The position numbers and the translations under genes were made by a program. This document shows, one piece after another, positions 35,453-43,892 of a stretch of 64,000 nucleotides of DNA. Every line of letters begins with the position of its first letter. Position 1 is the first letter of the stretch. The DNA comes from Halorubrum lipolyticum DSM 21995 (GTDB lineage: Archaea; Halobacteriota; Halobacteria; Halobacteriales; Haloferacaceae). Where the stretch lies: positions 39,971 through 103,970 of the forward strand of contig NZ_AOJG01000007.1 in the NCBI RefSeq assembly GCF_000337375.1, read 5' to 3'. Under the pieces are notes generated by a model. It had not been told where the DNA came from and did not search any database. It saw nothing but the letters and a program-made list of their open reading frames with translations.

Positions 35453-37177
35453 ATGGTGCACGCAGACCCGGCGGTCGACGGGGCCGACGCGGCGGACGGA
35501 CCGGAGTCCGACCTCGCCGTCGCGCGCGCCGCGACCACCCGTCCCATCGAGGATGTCGCGGCCGACCTCGGGCTGACGGCCGACGAGATCGAACCCCGCG
35601 GCGACGGGGTCGCGAAGCTCACGCAGTCGGCCGTCCGCTCGGCGACCGCGGGCGAGCCCGACGGGACGACCGTGCTCGTCACCGGGATGACCCCGACGCC
35701 GAAGGGCGAGGGGAAGACCGTTACCTCGGTGGGGCTCGGACAGGCGCTCGCCGGGCTGGGGGAGTCCGCGGCGGTGGCGGTCCGGGAGCCCTCCCTCGGC
35801 CCCGTCTTCGGGGTCAAGGGCGGCGCCGCGGGCGGCGGGTACTCGCAGGTGCTCCCGATGGAGGCGATCAACCTCCACTTCACCGGCGACATCCACGCCC
35901 TCACGGCCGCGCACAACCTGATCGCCGCGACGCTCGACAACCGCCTCCATCAGGGGAACGACGAGGGGATCGACGTGCGCCGCGTCGACTGGCCGCGCGC
36001 GCTCGACGTCAACGACCGCGCGCTCCGCGAGACCGTCGTGGGGCTCGGCGGGCCCGCGCGCGGGGTCCCGCGCGAAGACGAGTTCGTCATCACCGCGGCC
36101 TCGGAGCTGACGGCCGTCCTCGGGCTCGCGGGGGACCTCGCGGACCTCAAAGACCGGATCGGTCGGATCGCGCTGGCCGAGGACGCCGACGGCGACCCGG
36201 TCACGCCGGACGACCTCGGCGTGACGGGGGCCGCGGCGGCGCTCCTCCGCGACGCGTTCCGCCCGAACCTCGTCCAGACCGTCGAGGGCGTCCCCGCCTT
36301 AGTCCACGGCGGCCCCTTCGCGAATATCGCGCACGGGACCAACACGCTCGTGGCCGACCGCGTCGGCGCCTCGCTCGCCGACTACCTCGTCACCGAGGCC
36401 GGCTTCGGCGCGGACCTCGGCGCCGAGAAGTTCATGCACATCGTCGCCCGCGAGGGGATCGTCCCCGACGTGGCGGTCGTCGTCGCGACGGTCCGCGGGG
36501 CCAAGCGTCACGGGCTGGAGATGTGGCCGGCCGACTTCGACGCGCTCGCGGAGACCGATCCCGAGGCGGTCCGGGCCGGCGTCGAGAACGTGCGACGGCA
36601 CGTCGAGATCGTCGAGTCGTTCGGCGTCCCGGCGGTCGCCGCGATAAACGTCTTCCCGGACGACGCGGAGTCGGAGCTCGCGGCCCTCGAGTCGACGCTT
36701 GCCGACGCGGGGGTTCCGGTCGCGCGCTCGACCGCCTACCGCGACGGCGGCGAGGGGGCGACCGGTCTCGCCGAGCTGGTCCGCGAGCGCGCCGGGACCG
36801 GGGAGTTCGCGCCGCTGTACGACCTCGACGCCCCGCTCCGCGAGAAGATCGAGACCGTCGCCCGCGAGGTGTACGGCGCCGACGGCGTCGAGTACGTCGA
36901 CGGCGCCGAGGCGGACCTCGACCGCGTCGAGGCGTGGGGGGACGGCGACCTCCCCGTCTGCGTCTCGAAGACGCCGTACTCCCTCGCGGACGACCCCTCG
37001 CTGACGGGCGTGCCGGAGGGGTGGACGCTCACCGTCCGCGAGGTGTCGCCGTCGGCGGGCGCCGGCTTCGTCGTCGTCAAGACCGCGGACGTGATGACGA
37101 TGCCGGGGCTCCCCGCCCGGCCGGCCGCAGAGGATATCGACGTCGACGCCGACGGGAACGTGACGGGGCTGTTCTGA
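35453..37177 (+). CDS. fhs: Formate-tetrahydrofolate ligase
   Basis: A 574-aa enzyme making 10-formyl-THF from formate, ATP and THF. The P-loop-like TPKGEGKT is at 82-89. REPSLGPVFGVKGGAAGGGYSQVLPMEAINLHFTGDIHA, FANIAHGTNTLVADR and TEAGFGADLGAEKFM are the family signatures, and KTPYSL near the end contacts folate. Length is the normal 55-60 kDa. It lies 81 bp after formate dehydrogenase on the same strand, with purU and gcvT in the same window. Together they can make, use and destroy 10-formyl-THF. The N-terminus is extended by about 20 acidic residues. Confidence 0.95.
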   Translation: MVHADPAVDGADAADGPESDLAVARAATTRPIEDVAADLGLTADEIEPRGDGVAKLTQSAVRSATAGEPDGTTVLVTGMTPTPKGEGKTVTSVGLGQALAGLGESAAVAVREPSLGPVFGVKGGAAGGGYSQVLPMEAINLHFTGDIHALTAAHNLIAATLDNRLHQGNDEGIDVRRVDWPRALDVNDRALRETVVGLGGPARGVPREDEFVITAASELTAVLGLAGDLADLKDRIGRIALAEDADGDPVTPDDLGVTGAAAALLRDAFRPNLVQTVEGVPALVHGGPFANIAHGTNTLVADRVGASLADYLVTEAGFGADLGAEKFMHIVAREGIVPDVAVVVATVRGAKRHGLEMWPADFDALAETDPEAVRAGVENVRRHVEIVESFGVPAVAAINVFPDDAESELAALESTLADAGVPVARSTAYRDGGEGATGLAELVRERAGTGEFAPLYDLDAPLREKIETVAREVYGADGVEYVDGAEADLDRVEAWGDGDLPVCVSKTPYSLADDPSLTGVPEGWTLTVREVSPSAGAGFVVVKTADVMTMPGLPARPAAEDIDVDADGNVTGLF

Positions 37178-37196
37178 GACGGGACGGGCGGTCCGA

Positions 37197-37727
37197 CTAC
37201 TCGCCGAGCGCCCGCTTCTCCTTTGCGACGACGCCAACGTCAGTGATCCCGGTGTCCGGATACTGACCGTCCTCGTCCTTCTCCGCCGCCTTTACCATGT
37301 CCCAGACGACGTTGAGCCCGGTCGTCACGCCCTCCAGCGCCTCCATCTCGCAGCCGGTCTTCCCGGTCGTCTCCACGGCGACCGTCAGCTCGATCCGGTC
37401 GTCGCCGACGACGAAGTCGGTGTCGACGTTCGTGATCGGGATCTGGTGGCACATCGGGATCGTCTCCCAGGTGTGTTTGACGGCCTGCACCGCGCCCACC
37501 CGGGCGGTCGCCAGCACGTCGCCCTTCCCGACCTCGTCGGCCTCGACGGCCGCGATCGTCGAGGGCGTCAGTCGGATCTCGCCGCGCGCGACCGCGCGAC
37601 GGCTCGTGTCGGGCTTGTCGCCCACGTCGACCATCCGCACCTCGCCGGACGCGTCGGTGTGGGTCAGCTCGTCGGTGTCGGCTCCCTCGTCGGTCGCTCT
37701 CCCCCGCTCCGCGCGCTCGTCACTCAT
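37197..37727 (-). CDS. moaC: Cyclic pyranopterin monophosphate synthase
   Basis: A 176-aa MoaC for molybdopterin synthesis: it converts the MoaA product to cPMP. Hallmarks are MVDVGDKPDTSRRAVARGEI, IPMCHQIPIT (92-97 core), GCEMEALEGVTTGLNVVWDMVKA with the catalytic Asp near 143, and VVAKEKR. It carries an acidic N-terminal extension of about 28 residues. Its ATGAGTGA start overlaps the stop of nnr by 8 bp, so translation is coupled. It supplies cofactor to enzymes such as the nearby formate dehydrogenase. Confidence 0.95.
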   Translation of the reverse strand: MSDERAERGRATDEGADTDELTHTDASGEVRMVDVGDKPDTSRRAVARGEIRLTPSTIAAVEADEVGKGDVLATARVGAVQAVKHTWETIPMCHQIPITNVDTDFVVGDDRIELTVAVETTGKTGCEMEALEGVTTGLNVVWDMVKAAEKDEDGQYPDTGITDVGVVAKEKRALGE

Positions 37728-39192
37728 CACGCATCGCCTCGGGAAGCCGATCGGGTAAGTCCGTCGCCACGAGGCCGTACCCCATCTCCTCGGCCGCCGC
37801 GTCGCCGGCCAGCCCGTTGACGTACGCCCCGACCGCGGCCGCCCGGAACGGGTCGGTCACGGCCGCGAGCGCGCCCACCGCGCCCGCGAGCACGTCGCCC
37901 GTCCCGCCGACGGTCATCCCCGGGTTGCCCGTGCGGTTCAGGCGGACCGCGTCGCCGTCGCTCGCGACGTCCACCGCGCCCTTCACCAGCAGCGTGTGAC
38001 CGATTTCGTCGGCGAACGACCGCACGAGCGCCGCCCGCTCGTCGGGGTCGTCGGCGGTCTCGCCCCCCATCTCGACCAGTTCGCCCTGGTGCGGCGTGCA
38101 GATCAGCTCGGCGCCCGTGTCGACCTCGGGGACGACGCGTAGCGCGTCGGCGTCGACGACCGCGCGCCCGTCGTACCGCGACAGGAACTCCCGAACGAAC
38201 TCGCTCGCGCTCTCGCCGTCGCCGAGCCCCGGACCGAGGACGACCGCGTCGTTGCCGGCGGCGAGCTCCAGCGCGCGGTCGACGTGGGCTGGACCGACCC
38301 GATCGCCCGGGAGCCCGCGGACGATCAGGTCGGCGGAGTACCCCTGTACCGTCCCCGCGACCGTCTCCGGGCACGCGACGCGCACGAGGTCGGCGCCGGT
38401 CCGGAGGGCCGACCGGGCCGAGAGCGAGGGCGCGCCGGTGTACGGGCCGCCGCCGATCACGAGCACCTCGCCGTTCTCGCCCTTGTGCGAGTCCGGATCG
38501 CGCGCGAGTCCGAGCAGGTCGCCGGGGCCGGTGAACCGCTCCGCGGCCGCCGGGATGCCGATGTCCGCGACGGTCACCTCGGCGTCGAGCGCCGCCAGTC
38601 CGGGCTTCTCGTCGTGGAAGGTGACGACGCGGTCGGCCTCGACGCGGACCGCGGAGCCGGCGTCGCTCCCGGTCGGCTCCCCCGACCCGCTCCCGGCCGG
38701 TTCCCCGGTGTCGGCGTCGATCCCGGAGGGTACGTCGACGGCGACGACCGCGGCGTCGCTCTCGTTCGCCAGCCGCGCCGCGGTCCGCTCCGGCTCTCGG
38801 AGCGCGCCGGTAACGCCGCTTCCGAGCATCGCGTCGACGATCACGTCGGGGCCGTCGAGCGCGAGGTCCGCGGCGTCCGCGACGGTCTCGGTCGGAATCT
38901 CGGCGCGCTCGAGGGCCGCCCAGTTCTCGCGGGCGATCTCCGTCCGGATCGACTCGGGCCGCCCGAGCAGGCGGACGGTCACGTCGTACGCGGAGAGGAA
39001 GCGCGCCGCGACGAACGCGTCCCCGCCGTTGTTCCCGCGCCCGCAGAGCAGATCGACGCTCGCGCCGGGGTCGGCGAGCGCCCGGACCTCGCGGGCGACG
39101 GCGTTGCCAGACGACTCCATCAGCTGTTTCCGCGGGACGCCGAGGGCGGCGGCGTTGGCGTCGACCGCCGCCATCCGATCGGTGGTGATCAT
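37720..39192 (-). CDS. nnr: Bifunctional NAD(P)H-hydrate epimerase and dehydratase
   Basis: A 490-aa fused YjeF-type repair enzyme that restores hydrated NAD(P)H. The N-terminal epimerase has LMESSGNAVAREV and GRGNNGGDAF (GNNGGD 53-58). The C-terminal dehydratase has GPGLGDGESASEF, TPHQGELVEMGG and GTGDVLAG at 430-437, the nucleotide site. The ATG at 39192 lies 27 nt below a GATTAAT element, so a leaderless message is likely; the longer frame beyond it is non-coding. It is the first gene of a two-gene unit with moaC. Confidence 0.93.
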   Translation of the reverse strand: MITTDRMAAVDANAAALGVPRKQLMESSGNAVAREVRALADPGASVDLLCGRGNNGGDAFVAARFLSAYDVTVRLLGRPESIRTEIARENWAALERAEIPTETVADAADLALDGPDVIVDAMLGSGVTGALREPERTAARLANESDAAVVAVDVPSGIDADTGEPAGSGSGEPTGSDAGSAVRVEADRVVTFHDEKPGLAALDAEVTVADIGIPAAAERFTGPGDLLGLARDPDSHKGENGEVLVIGGGPYTGAPSLSARSALRTGADLVRVACPETVAGTVQGYSADLIVRGLPGDRVGPAHVDRALELAAGNDAVVLGPGLGDGESASEFVREFLSRYDGRAVVDADALRVVPEVDTGAELICTPHQGELVEMGGETADDPDERAALVRSFADEIGHTLLVKGAVDVASDGDAVRLNRTGNPGMTVGGTGDVLAGAVGALAAVTDPFRAAAVGAYVNGLAGDAAAEEMGYGLVATDLPDRLPEAMRDE

Positions 39193-39515
39193 GGGCGAGC
39201 GTTCGCGCGCCGGGAGATTAATGCTGGGGCCGCGGGGAGAGCGGCGTTTTCGCGCCCGGAATCGCGTCGGTCGGGAAATGAAAATGTTGATGCACGTCCG
39301 AGGAAAATCCGCGACGTAACAACCGTGGCACAGCCTGGACACGACGACGGCGCTGCGGGCCGATCCGCTCGCGACGGCGGCGCGACGGCGACCGGAGGGA
39401 CGGTGGCGCCCCCGCTCCCGGACGCGGTCCGCGGCGGATCGACGCGGTCGCCAGACCCCGGCGAGTGCTCCGACGGCGGTGCGAGACAGACGACGCGGAG
39501 ACGACGGGCCCTCTC
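39193..39515. other. 323-bp divergent gap, promoter only
   Basis: The GATTAAT at 39216-39222 fits a leaderless promoter for nnr. On the plus strand an A-rich stretch at about 39276-39296 (GGGAAATGAAAATG) is the only A/T-rich spot, 220 nt before the GT4 gene, so that gene may have a long leader. I see no gene here; frames opposite are shadows. Confidence 0.5.
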
Positions 39516-40547
39516 ATGAACATCGGATTCTTCACGGACAGCTACTTTCCCGGCGTCGACGGCGTGACGTACACGATCCGCGCGTGGCGGAACCGGCTCG
39601 AGGACCGGGGCCACGAGGTGTACGTCGTCTACCCGGCGAGCAGCCACGAGCCCGACGAACGCGAGATCCCCGTGCCGTCGCTGCCGAACCCCTTCTACGG
39701 CCAGTACCGCGTCCCGACCTACCGGCGGCTCTCGACGCTTCCCGACCTCGACGTGGTCCACTGTCACGGCCCGGCGTCGACCGGGCTCATGGGCCGTCGA
39801 TACGCGAAGAAGCACGGCGTGAAATCCGTCTACACCCACCACACGCCCGTGGAAGACTACTTCGTTCAGGGGCTGAAACTGGAGCTGCTGGCCGGGATCG
39901 CCGGCCGGGCGTACGTGGCCTACGAGAACCGGTTCCTCCAGTCGTTCGACTGCGTCACGGCCTCGACCTCGCGGATCCGGCGTGACGTGTCCCCCCGGAA
40001 GCTCCCCGTCGGTATCGAGACCGACACGTTCCGACCGGTGGCGGACTCGCGATACGAGACGACGAAGCCGACGGTGGGGTACAGCGGTCGGATGACCCGG
40101 AAGAAGCACGTCGACGAGATCCTCCGGCTGGCCGAGCGTCGACCAGACCTGCGGTTCGAGCTGGTGGGCGAGGGTCCGGTCCGAGACGCCCTCGAGCGGG
40201 ACGCCCCGGAGAACGCCAGGTTGCGCGACTTCCTCCCGCGCGAGGACCTCCCGGCGTTCTACTCCGCGCTCGACGTCTTCGTCACCGCCTCGACTTGCGA
40301 CACGCTCGGGCTCTCGACGCTGGAGGCGAACGCGTGCGGGACCCCGGTCGCCGCCGCCGACGTGCCCCCGTTCGACCGCACCATCGGCCCGGACAACGGC
40401 GCCCGGTTCGAGCACGGCGACCTCGACGACATGGAGCGCGCCGTTGAGGACTGCCTCAACGGCGACAGGCCGACTCGCGCGGCGGTCGAGGAGTTCTCCG
40501 TCGACCGGACGATAGACGACTTGGAGGAGATATACGGGGTGTCGTAG
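39516..40547 (+). CDS. GT4 glycosyltransferase
   Basis: A 343-aa GT-B enzyme close to the mannosyl/glucosyl-diacylglycerol transferase and PimA-like type: MNIGFFTDSYFPGVDGVTYTIRAW at the N-terminus, HCHGPASTGLMGRRYAKKHGVKSVYTHHTP in the acceptor half, then GVETDTF-like GIETDTFRPV, VGYSGRMTRKKHVDEIL and ASTCDTLGLSTLEANACGTPV (EX7E-like). The protein is probably membrane-associated and may glycosylate lipids. Its stop (TAG) is directly followed by the ATG of the DUF2070 gene with no gap, indicating one message. The start at 39516 gives the standard N-terminus. Confidence 0.88.
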   Translation: MNIGFFTDSYFPGVDGVTYTIRAWRNRLEDRGHEVYVVYPASSHEPDEREIPVPSLPNPFYGQYRVPTYRRLSTLPDLDVVHCHGPASTGLMGRRYAKKHGVKSVYTHHTPVEDYFVQGLKLELLAGIAGRAYVAYENRFLQSFDCVTASTSRIRRDVSPRKLPVGIETDTFRPVADSRYETTKPTVGYSGRMTRKKHVDEILRLAERRPDLRFELVGEGPVRDALERDAPENARLRDFLPREDLPAFYSALDVFVTASTCDTLGLSTLEANACGTPVAAADVPPFDRTIGPDNGARFEHGDLDDMERAVEDCLNGDRPTRAAVEEFSVDRTIDDLEEIYGVS

Positions 40548-42203
40548 ATGGGCGCCGACAACGTCGACGTCTTCCAGCGACTGGTGTTCAGCGTGCCGCC
40601 GCTCTCGCGGCAGCTCCCCGCGATGGCGGTCCTCGGGGTCGCGTACAGCGTCGTCGCGTTCGCCGCCTTCACGGCGTTCACGCCGCTCTCGCCCGAGCCC
40701 TCGACGATCATCCCGCTCGCGGCCCTGCTCTTCCTGCTCCCGTTCCTGTTCGCCGGTGAGCTGTTCCACCGCGTCCTCCCGCGGTATCCGCGGACGTGGA
40801 GCTTCTTCCTGGCGCTGGTCAACCAGTTCGTCACGTTCGTCTACGCGCTGGTCCTCTCCGGCGCCAACGACGTGGGGAACGCGTGGAGTATCGTCTGGCT
40901 CCTGTTCATCACCATTTATCTGATCAACATCCTCGCGCTCGTCGTCTCGACCGGAATCGACCGCTACAAGCGGATCCTCCTCGTCGGTCTCGCGGAGCCG
41001 GCGGCGCTCATCGCCGCGTTCTACGCGTTCGCCGGCGGCGACCTCGGCTTCACGACGTACCGCCACGTGTTCGCGTTCGCGTCGCTGCTCATCGCGGCGG
41101 CGTTCCTCGTGTTGGTGCTCGCGATCGTCGACTACCTCATCAGGAGCAACACCGACGTCTCCGCGTTCGAGCTCACCTCCGGCATCCTTCGGAACGACCG
41201 CGCCTCGCTCGATCTGGGGGTCGAGGCCGAGCCCGCCGTCGAGACGCTCGCGATCGACAACGGCGACCGGCTGACGCTCGCCGCGCCGTGGGTCCACCCC
41301 GGCCCGCTCGGCGGGTTCGGCGGCGGCCAGCTGAGCGGGAACGTCATCGACGCCCTGAACGACGGGGACGACGGCGAGAGCGGCTTCTTCCTCCACGTCC
41401 CCTGCACGCACAAGGAGGACCTCTCGAACCCGGACGACGCCGAGACGATCCTCGACGCCGTCGCCGACCCCGAGCGCGTCGGTCGCGCGTCGCGGCTGGT
41501 GCACCGGGACTACGATGAGATCGAGTTTCACGGCCGACGGATCGGCGACAAGCAGGTGATATTCCTCCACGGCGAGGGGATCGACGATTACGACACGGGC
41601 GTGTTCATGGGCGACGTGGACGAGTCGGAGGTGCTGCTCGTCGACCTCCACAAGCACGACCTCCAGAACGGCCCGGAGAAGGAGGTGCTGTACGGCTCCT
41701 CCGAGGCGGACCGACTGAAGCGGCACTTCGACGACTTCCGCGACCGGCTCGCCGACGCGCCGCTTCACGACTACGCGGCGGGGTTCGCGGTCCGCCGCGC
41801 GGACCAGGACGTCGCGGCGCTCGTCGAGTCGGTCGACGGGCAGGAGGTCCTGCTGCTGGGGATCGACACCAACGGGATCACGCCGGACGTGCGGGAGCTG
41901 GCGGCCGACTACCGCGAGGAGTTCGACGAGGCGCTCGTCTTCTCGACGGACACCCACGCCTCCATCCACGAGCTCGCGAACACGAGGCGGTCGGACACGG
42001 ACGCCCTGACCGAGGCGGTCGAGCGCGCGGTCGACGAGGTGGCCCCGGCGACGATCGGGCTCGCCAGCCGAACGACACGGCCGCTCAAGCTCTTAAAAAA
42101 CGACTACAACGGGCTCGTGTTCAGCGTCAACATCCTGATCCGGTTGACGATCATCGCGCTCGCGGTGCTGTACGCGCTGCTCGTCATCTGGCTGTTCTTC
42201 TGA
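40548..42203 (+). CDS. DUF2070-family membrane protein
   Basis: A 551-aa protein with about six N-terminal transmembrane helices (25-205), a cytoplasmic domain of about 300 residues, and a last helix pair at the C-terminus. The soluble part contains APWVHPGPLGGFGGGQLSGNV, HVPCTHKEDLSNP, EVLLVDLHKHD and FSTDTHASIHEL, with several conserved His and Asp that look like a metal-dependent hydrolase site. This architecture matches the archaeal DUF2070 family, of unknown function. Because it is fused in one message to a GT4 gene, a lipid- or glycolipid-modifying role is a reasonable guess. Confidence 0.85.
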   Translation: MGADNVDVFQRLVFSVPPLSRQLPAMAVLGVAYSVVAFAAFTAFTPLSPEPSTIIPLAALLFLLPFLFAGELFHRVLPRYPRTWSFFLALVNQFVTFVYALVLSGANDVGNAWSIVWLLFITIYLINILALVVSTGIDRYKRILLVGLAEPAALIAAFYAFAGGDLGFTTYRHVFAFASLLIAAAFLVLVLAIVDYLIRSNTDVSAFELTSGILRNDRASLDLGVEAEPAVETLAIDNGDRLTLAAPWVHPGPLGGFGGGQLSGNVIDALNDGDDGESGFFLHVPCTHKEDLSNPDDAETILDAVADPERVGRASRLVHRDYDEIEFHGRRIGDKQVIFLHGEGIDDYDTGVFMGDVDESEVLLVDLHKHDLQNGPEKEVLYGSSEADRLKRHFDDFRDRLADAPLHDYAAGFAVRRADQDVAALVESVDGQEVLLLGIDTNGITPDVRELAADYREEFDEALVFSTDTHASIHELANTRRSDTDALTEAVERAVDEVAPATIGLASRTTRPLKLLKNDYNGLVFSVNILIRLTIIALAVLYALLVIWLFF

Positions 42204-42278
42204 TCGGTGAGCGTCGGGGGCGTTTCGGAAACGGCCTCACGCGAAGAGCCTTCAGTTCGCGGCCCGTGCGTTCTCGGG

Positions 42279-42668
42279 ATGCCAGAACGGAACGTCCTCG
42301 GCGACGAACTCGCCGCCTGTAGCTCCGACCCGGCGACCGGCTTCGAACGCGACGGGTGCTGCGGGACGCACCCGGACGATCGGGGGAGACACGAGCTCTG
42401 CGCGGTGATGACCGACGAGTTTCTGACCTTCAGCGAGGCGCGGGGGAACGACCTCGTGACGCCGCGTCCGGAGTTCGACTTCCCGGGGCTCGAGCCCGGC
42501 GACCGCTGGTGCCTCTGTCTCGGGCGGTGGGTCGAGGCGCTCGAAGCGACGCGCGCCGAGCGGCTCCCGGAGACGACCGTTCCCCCCGTCGTTCTCGACG
42601 CGACCAACGAGGCGGTCCTGGATGCCGTGGACCGAGAGACGCTCGAAAGCCACGCGTACGACGCGTGA
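42279..42668 (+). CDS. DUF2237-family protein
   Basis: A 129-aa protein with the whole DUF2237 signature: NVLGDELAACSSDPATGFERDGCC, HELCAVMTDEFLTFS, GNDLVTPRPEFDFPGLEPGDRWCLCLGRWVEAL and DATNEAVL. The family is small, Cys-containing and uncharacterised; the conserved Cys residues suggest metal or redox chemistry. The ATG at 42279 is chosen because the 24 residues upstream lie outside the family. Confidence 0.85.
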   Translation: MPERNVLGDELAACSSDPATGFERDGCCGTHPDDRGRHELCAVMTDEFLTFSEARGNDLVTPRPEFDFPGLEPGDRWCLCLGRWVEALEATRAERLPETTVPPVVLDATNEAVLDAVDRETLESHAYDA

Positions 42669-42689
42669 CGGGACTGCGACGGTCGCCCG

Positions 42690-43703
42690 CTACCGGATCG
42701 TACGAACGCCGAGCACCGACGCCGACACGCCGCCGATCGCCATCGGCATCCAGTAGACGCCGCCGCGGAACACGAGCACGGCGGCGGTGACCGCGGACGC
42801 CGGGACGCCGGTCGTGGGGACGAGCAGCGCGACGAACGCCGCCTCGATCCCGCCGAGCCCGCCGGGAAGCGGGGTCGCGCCCGCGACGTACGCCAGCGGG
42901 ACGGCGAACAGCGGGACCACCGGCGACACCGCGTGGCCGACGGCGGCGAACGCGACCGTGAGCGCGGCGGCCTGAAACAGCCAGCCGGAGAGCGAGAGGC
43001 CGACCGCGGCGGCCAGCCGCCCGGGGCTCGTCCCGACGCGCTCGATGTCTTCGAAGAAGTTCCGCAGCCGCTTGGCGATCCCGGCCTCGACGGCGTCGGC
43101 GTCGAACCGGTCCAACCGTCCCGCGAGCCCGCCGACCGCGCTCGGGAGGCGGTCGACGACGACTCGGCGGTACCGCCAGCCGAGGCCGATCGCCGCGACG
43201 ATCGCCGCGATCAGCGCGACGGCGACGCCGACGGCGACCTCGAGGCGCTCGCCGACCGCGGCGGTCGTCGCGTAGTAGCCGACGCCGAGGAGCACGAGCG
43301 AGATGGAGGGAACGACGTTGAGCACGTCGACGCTCGCGATCCCGACGAGGCCCGTCTCGTAGCGCGACCCGGAGACCCGAGAGATGAGCGCGGCCGCCAC
43401 CGGCTCCCCGCCCGCCTGCCCGAACGGAGTGACGTTGTTGGCGAAGACGGCCCCAGCGTAAACGAGGAAGGAGGTGGTGACCGGGAGATCGACGTCGAGC
43501 GAGCCGAGCACGGTCCGGAGCATGAGGCTCCAGGCGACCAGCCAGCAGAGCGCGAACCCGAACGTCGCCGCGACCAGGGTCGGGTCCGCCGAAAGCACCG
43601 TCTCGATCACGCGGTCCGCCCCGACGACGGCGAAGAGGACGGCGAGGACCGCGACCGCCGCGACGCCGCCGATGAGCAGTCCCCGCCGTTGGCTCCCGTC
43701 CAT
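42690..43703 (-). CDS. UPF0104 / LPG-synthase-TM-type flippase-like membrane protein
   Basis: A 337-aa protein with about eight transmembrane helices. The NNVTPFGQAGGEPVAAALISR segment (about 88-108) and AGATPLPGGLGGIEAAFVALLV (about 272-293) are typical of the lysylphosphatidylglycerol-synthase TM / UPF0104 family, which in haloarchaea includes AglD-like proteins. A role in moving or modifying lipid-linked sugars is likely. A TTTAAA element centred 27 nt above the ATG at 43703 supports the start. It is divergent from a sulfatase-like gene. Confidence 0.85.
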   Translation of the reverse strand: MDGSQRRGLLIGGVAAVAVLAVLFAVVGADRVIETVLSADPTLVAATFGFALCWLVAWSLMLRTVLGSLDVDLPVTTSFLVYAGAVFANNVTPFGQAGGEPVAAALISRVSGSRYETGLVGIASVDVLNVVPSISLVLLGVGYYATTAAVGERLEVAVGVAVALIAAIVAAIGLGWRYRRVVVDRLPSAVGGLAGRLDRFDADAVEAGIAKRLRNFFEDIERVGTSPGRLAAAVGLSLSGWLFQAAALTVAFAAVGHAVSPVVPLFAVPLAYVAGATPLPGGLGGIEAAFVALLVPTTGVPASAVTAAVLVFRGGVYWMPMAIGGVSASVLGVRTIR

Positions 43704-43727
43704 GGGGTGGATGGCGCGCTGGCCGAC

Positions 43728-43733
43728 TTTAAA
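43728..43733 (-). promoter_or_regulatory. TATA element of the UPF0104 gene
   Basis: TTTAAA is centred 27 nt before the ATG at 43703, fitting a leaderless transcript. Confidence 0.45.
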
Positions 43734-43892
43734 CGTCTGATCGGGTCTCGCTCGTCGGGCGGGTCCGGACTCGACCGGGAGAACAGGGAGCGATCGCGGA
43801 GAGTCGACGTTTCAAGCAGAAAAGCGCCGGATTCGCGTTCCGAGACGGCACCAACAAGAATACAACCGTCGACGGGGTACGGTCGCGTACTT

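Noticed and set aside
33292-37266. A 1324-codon open frame on the plus strand
   Set aside because: It runs in another frame across both formate dehydrogenase and formate-THF ligase, whose motifs are certain. Its Arg/Gly/Pro-rich product is typical of shadow frames in G+C-rich DNA.
39189-41969. A 926-codon open frame on the minus strand
   Set aside because: It lies opposite a GT4 and a DUF2070 gene with clear family motifs, and its composition is not that of a protein.
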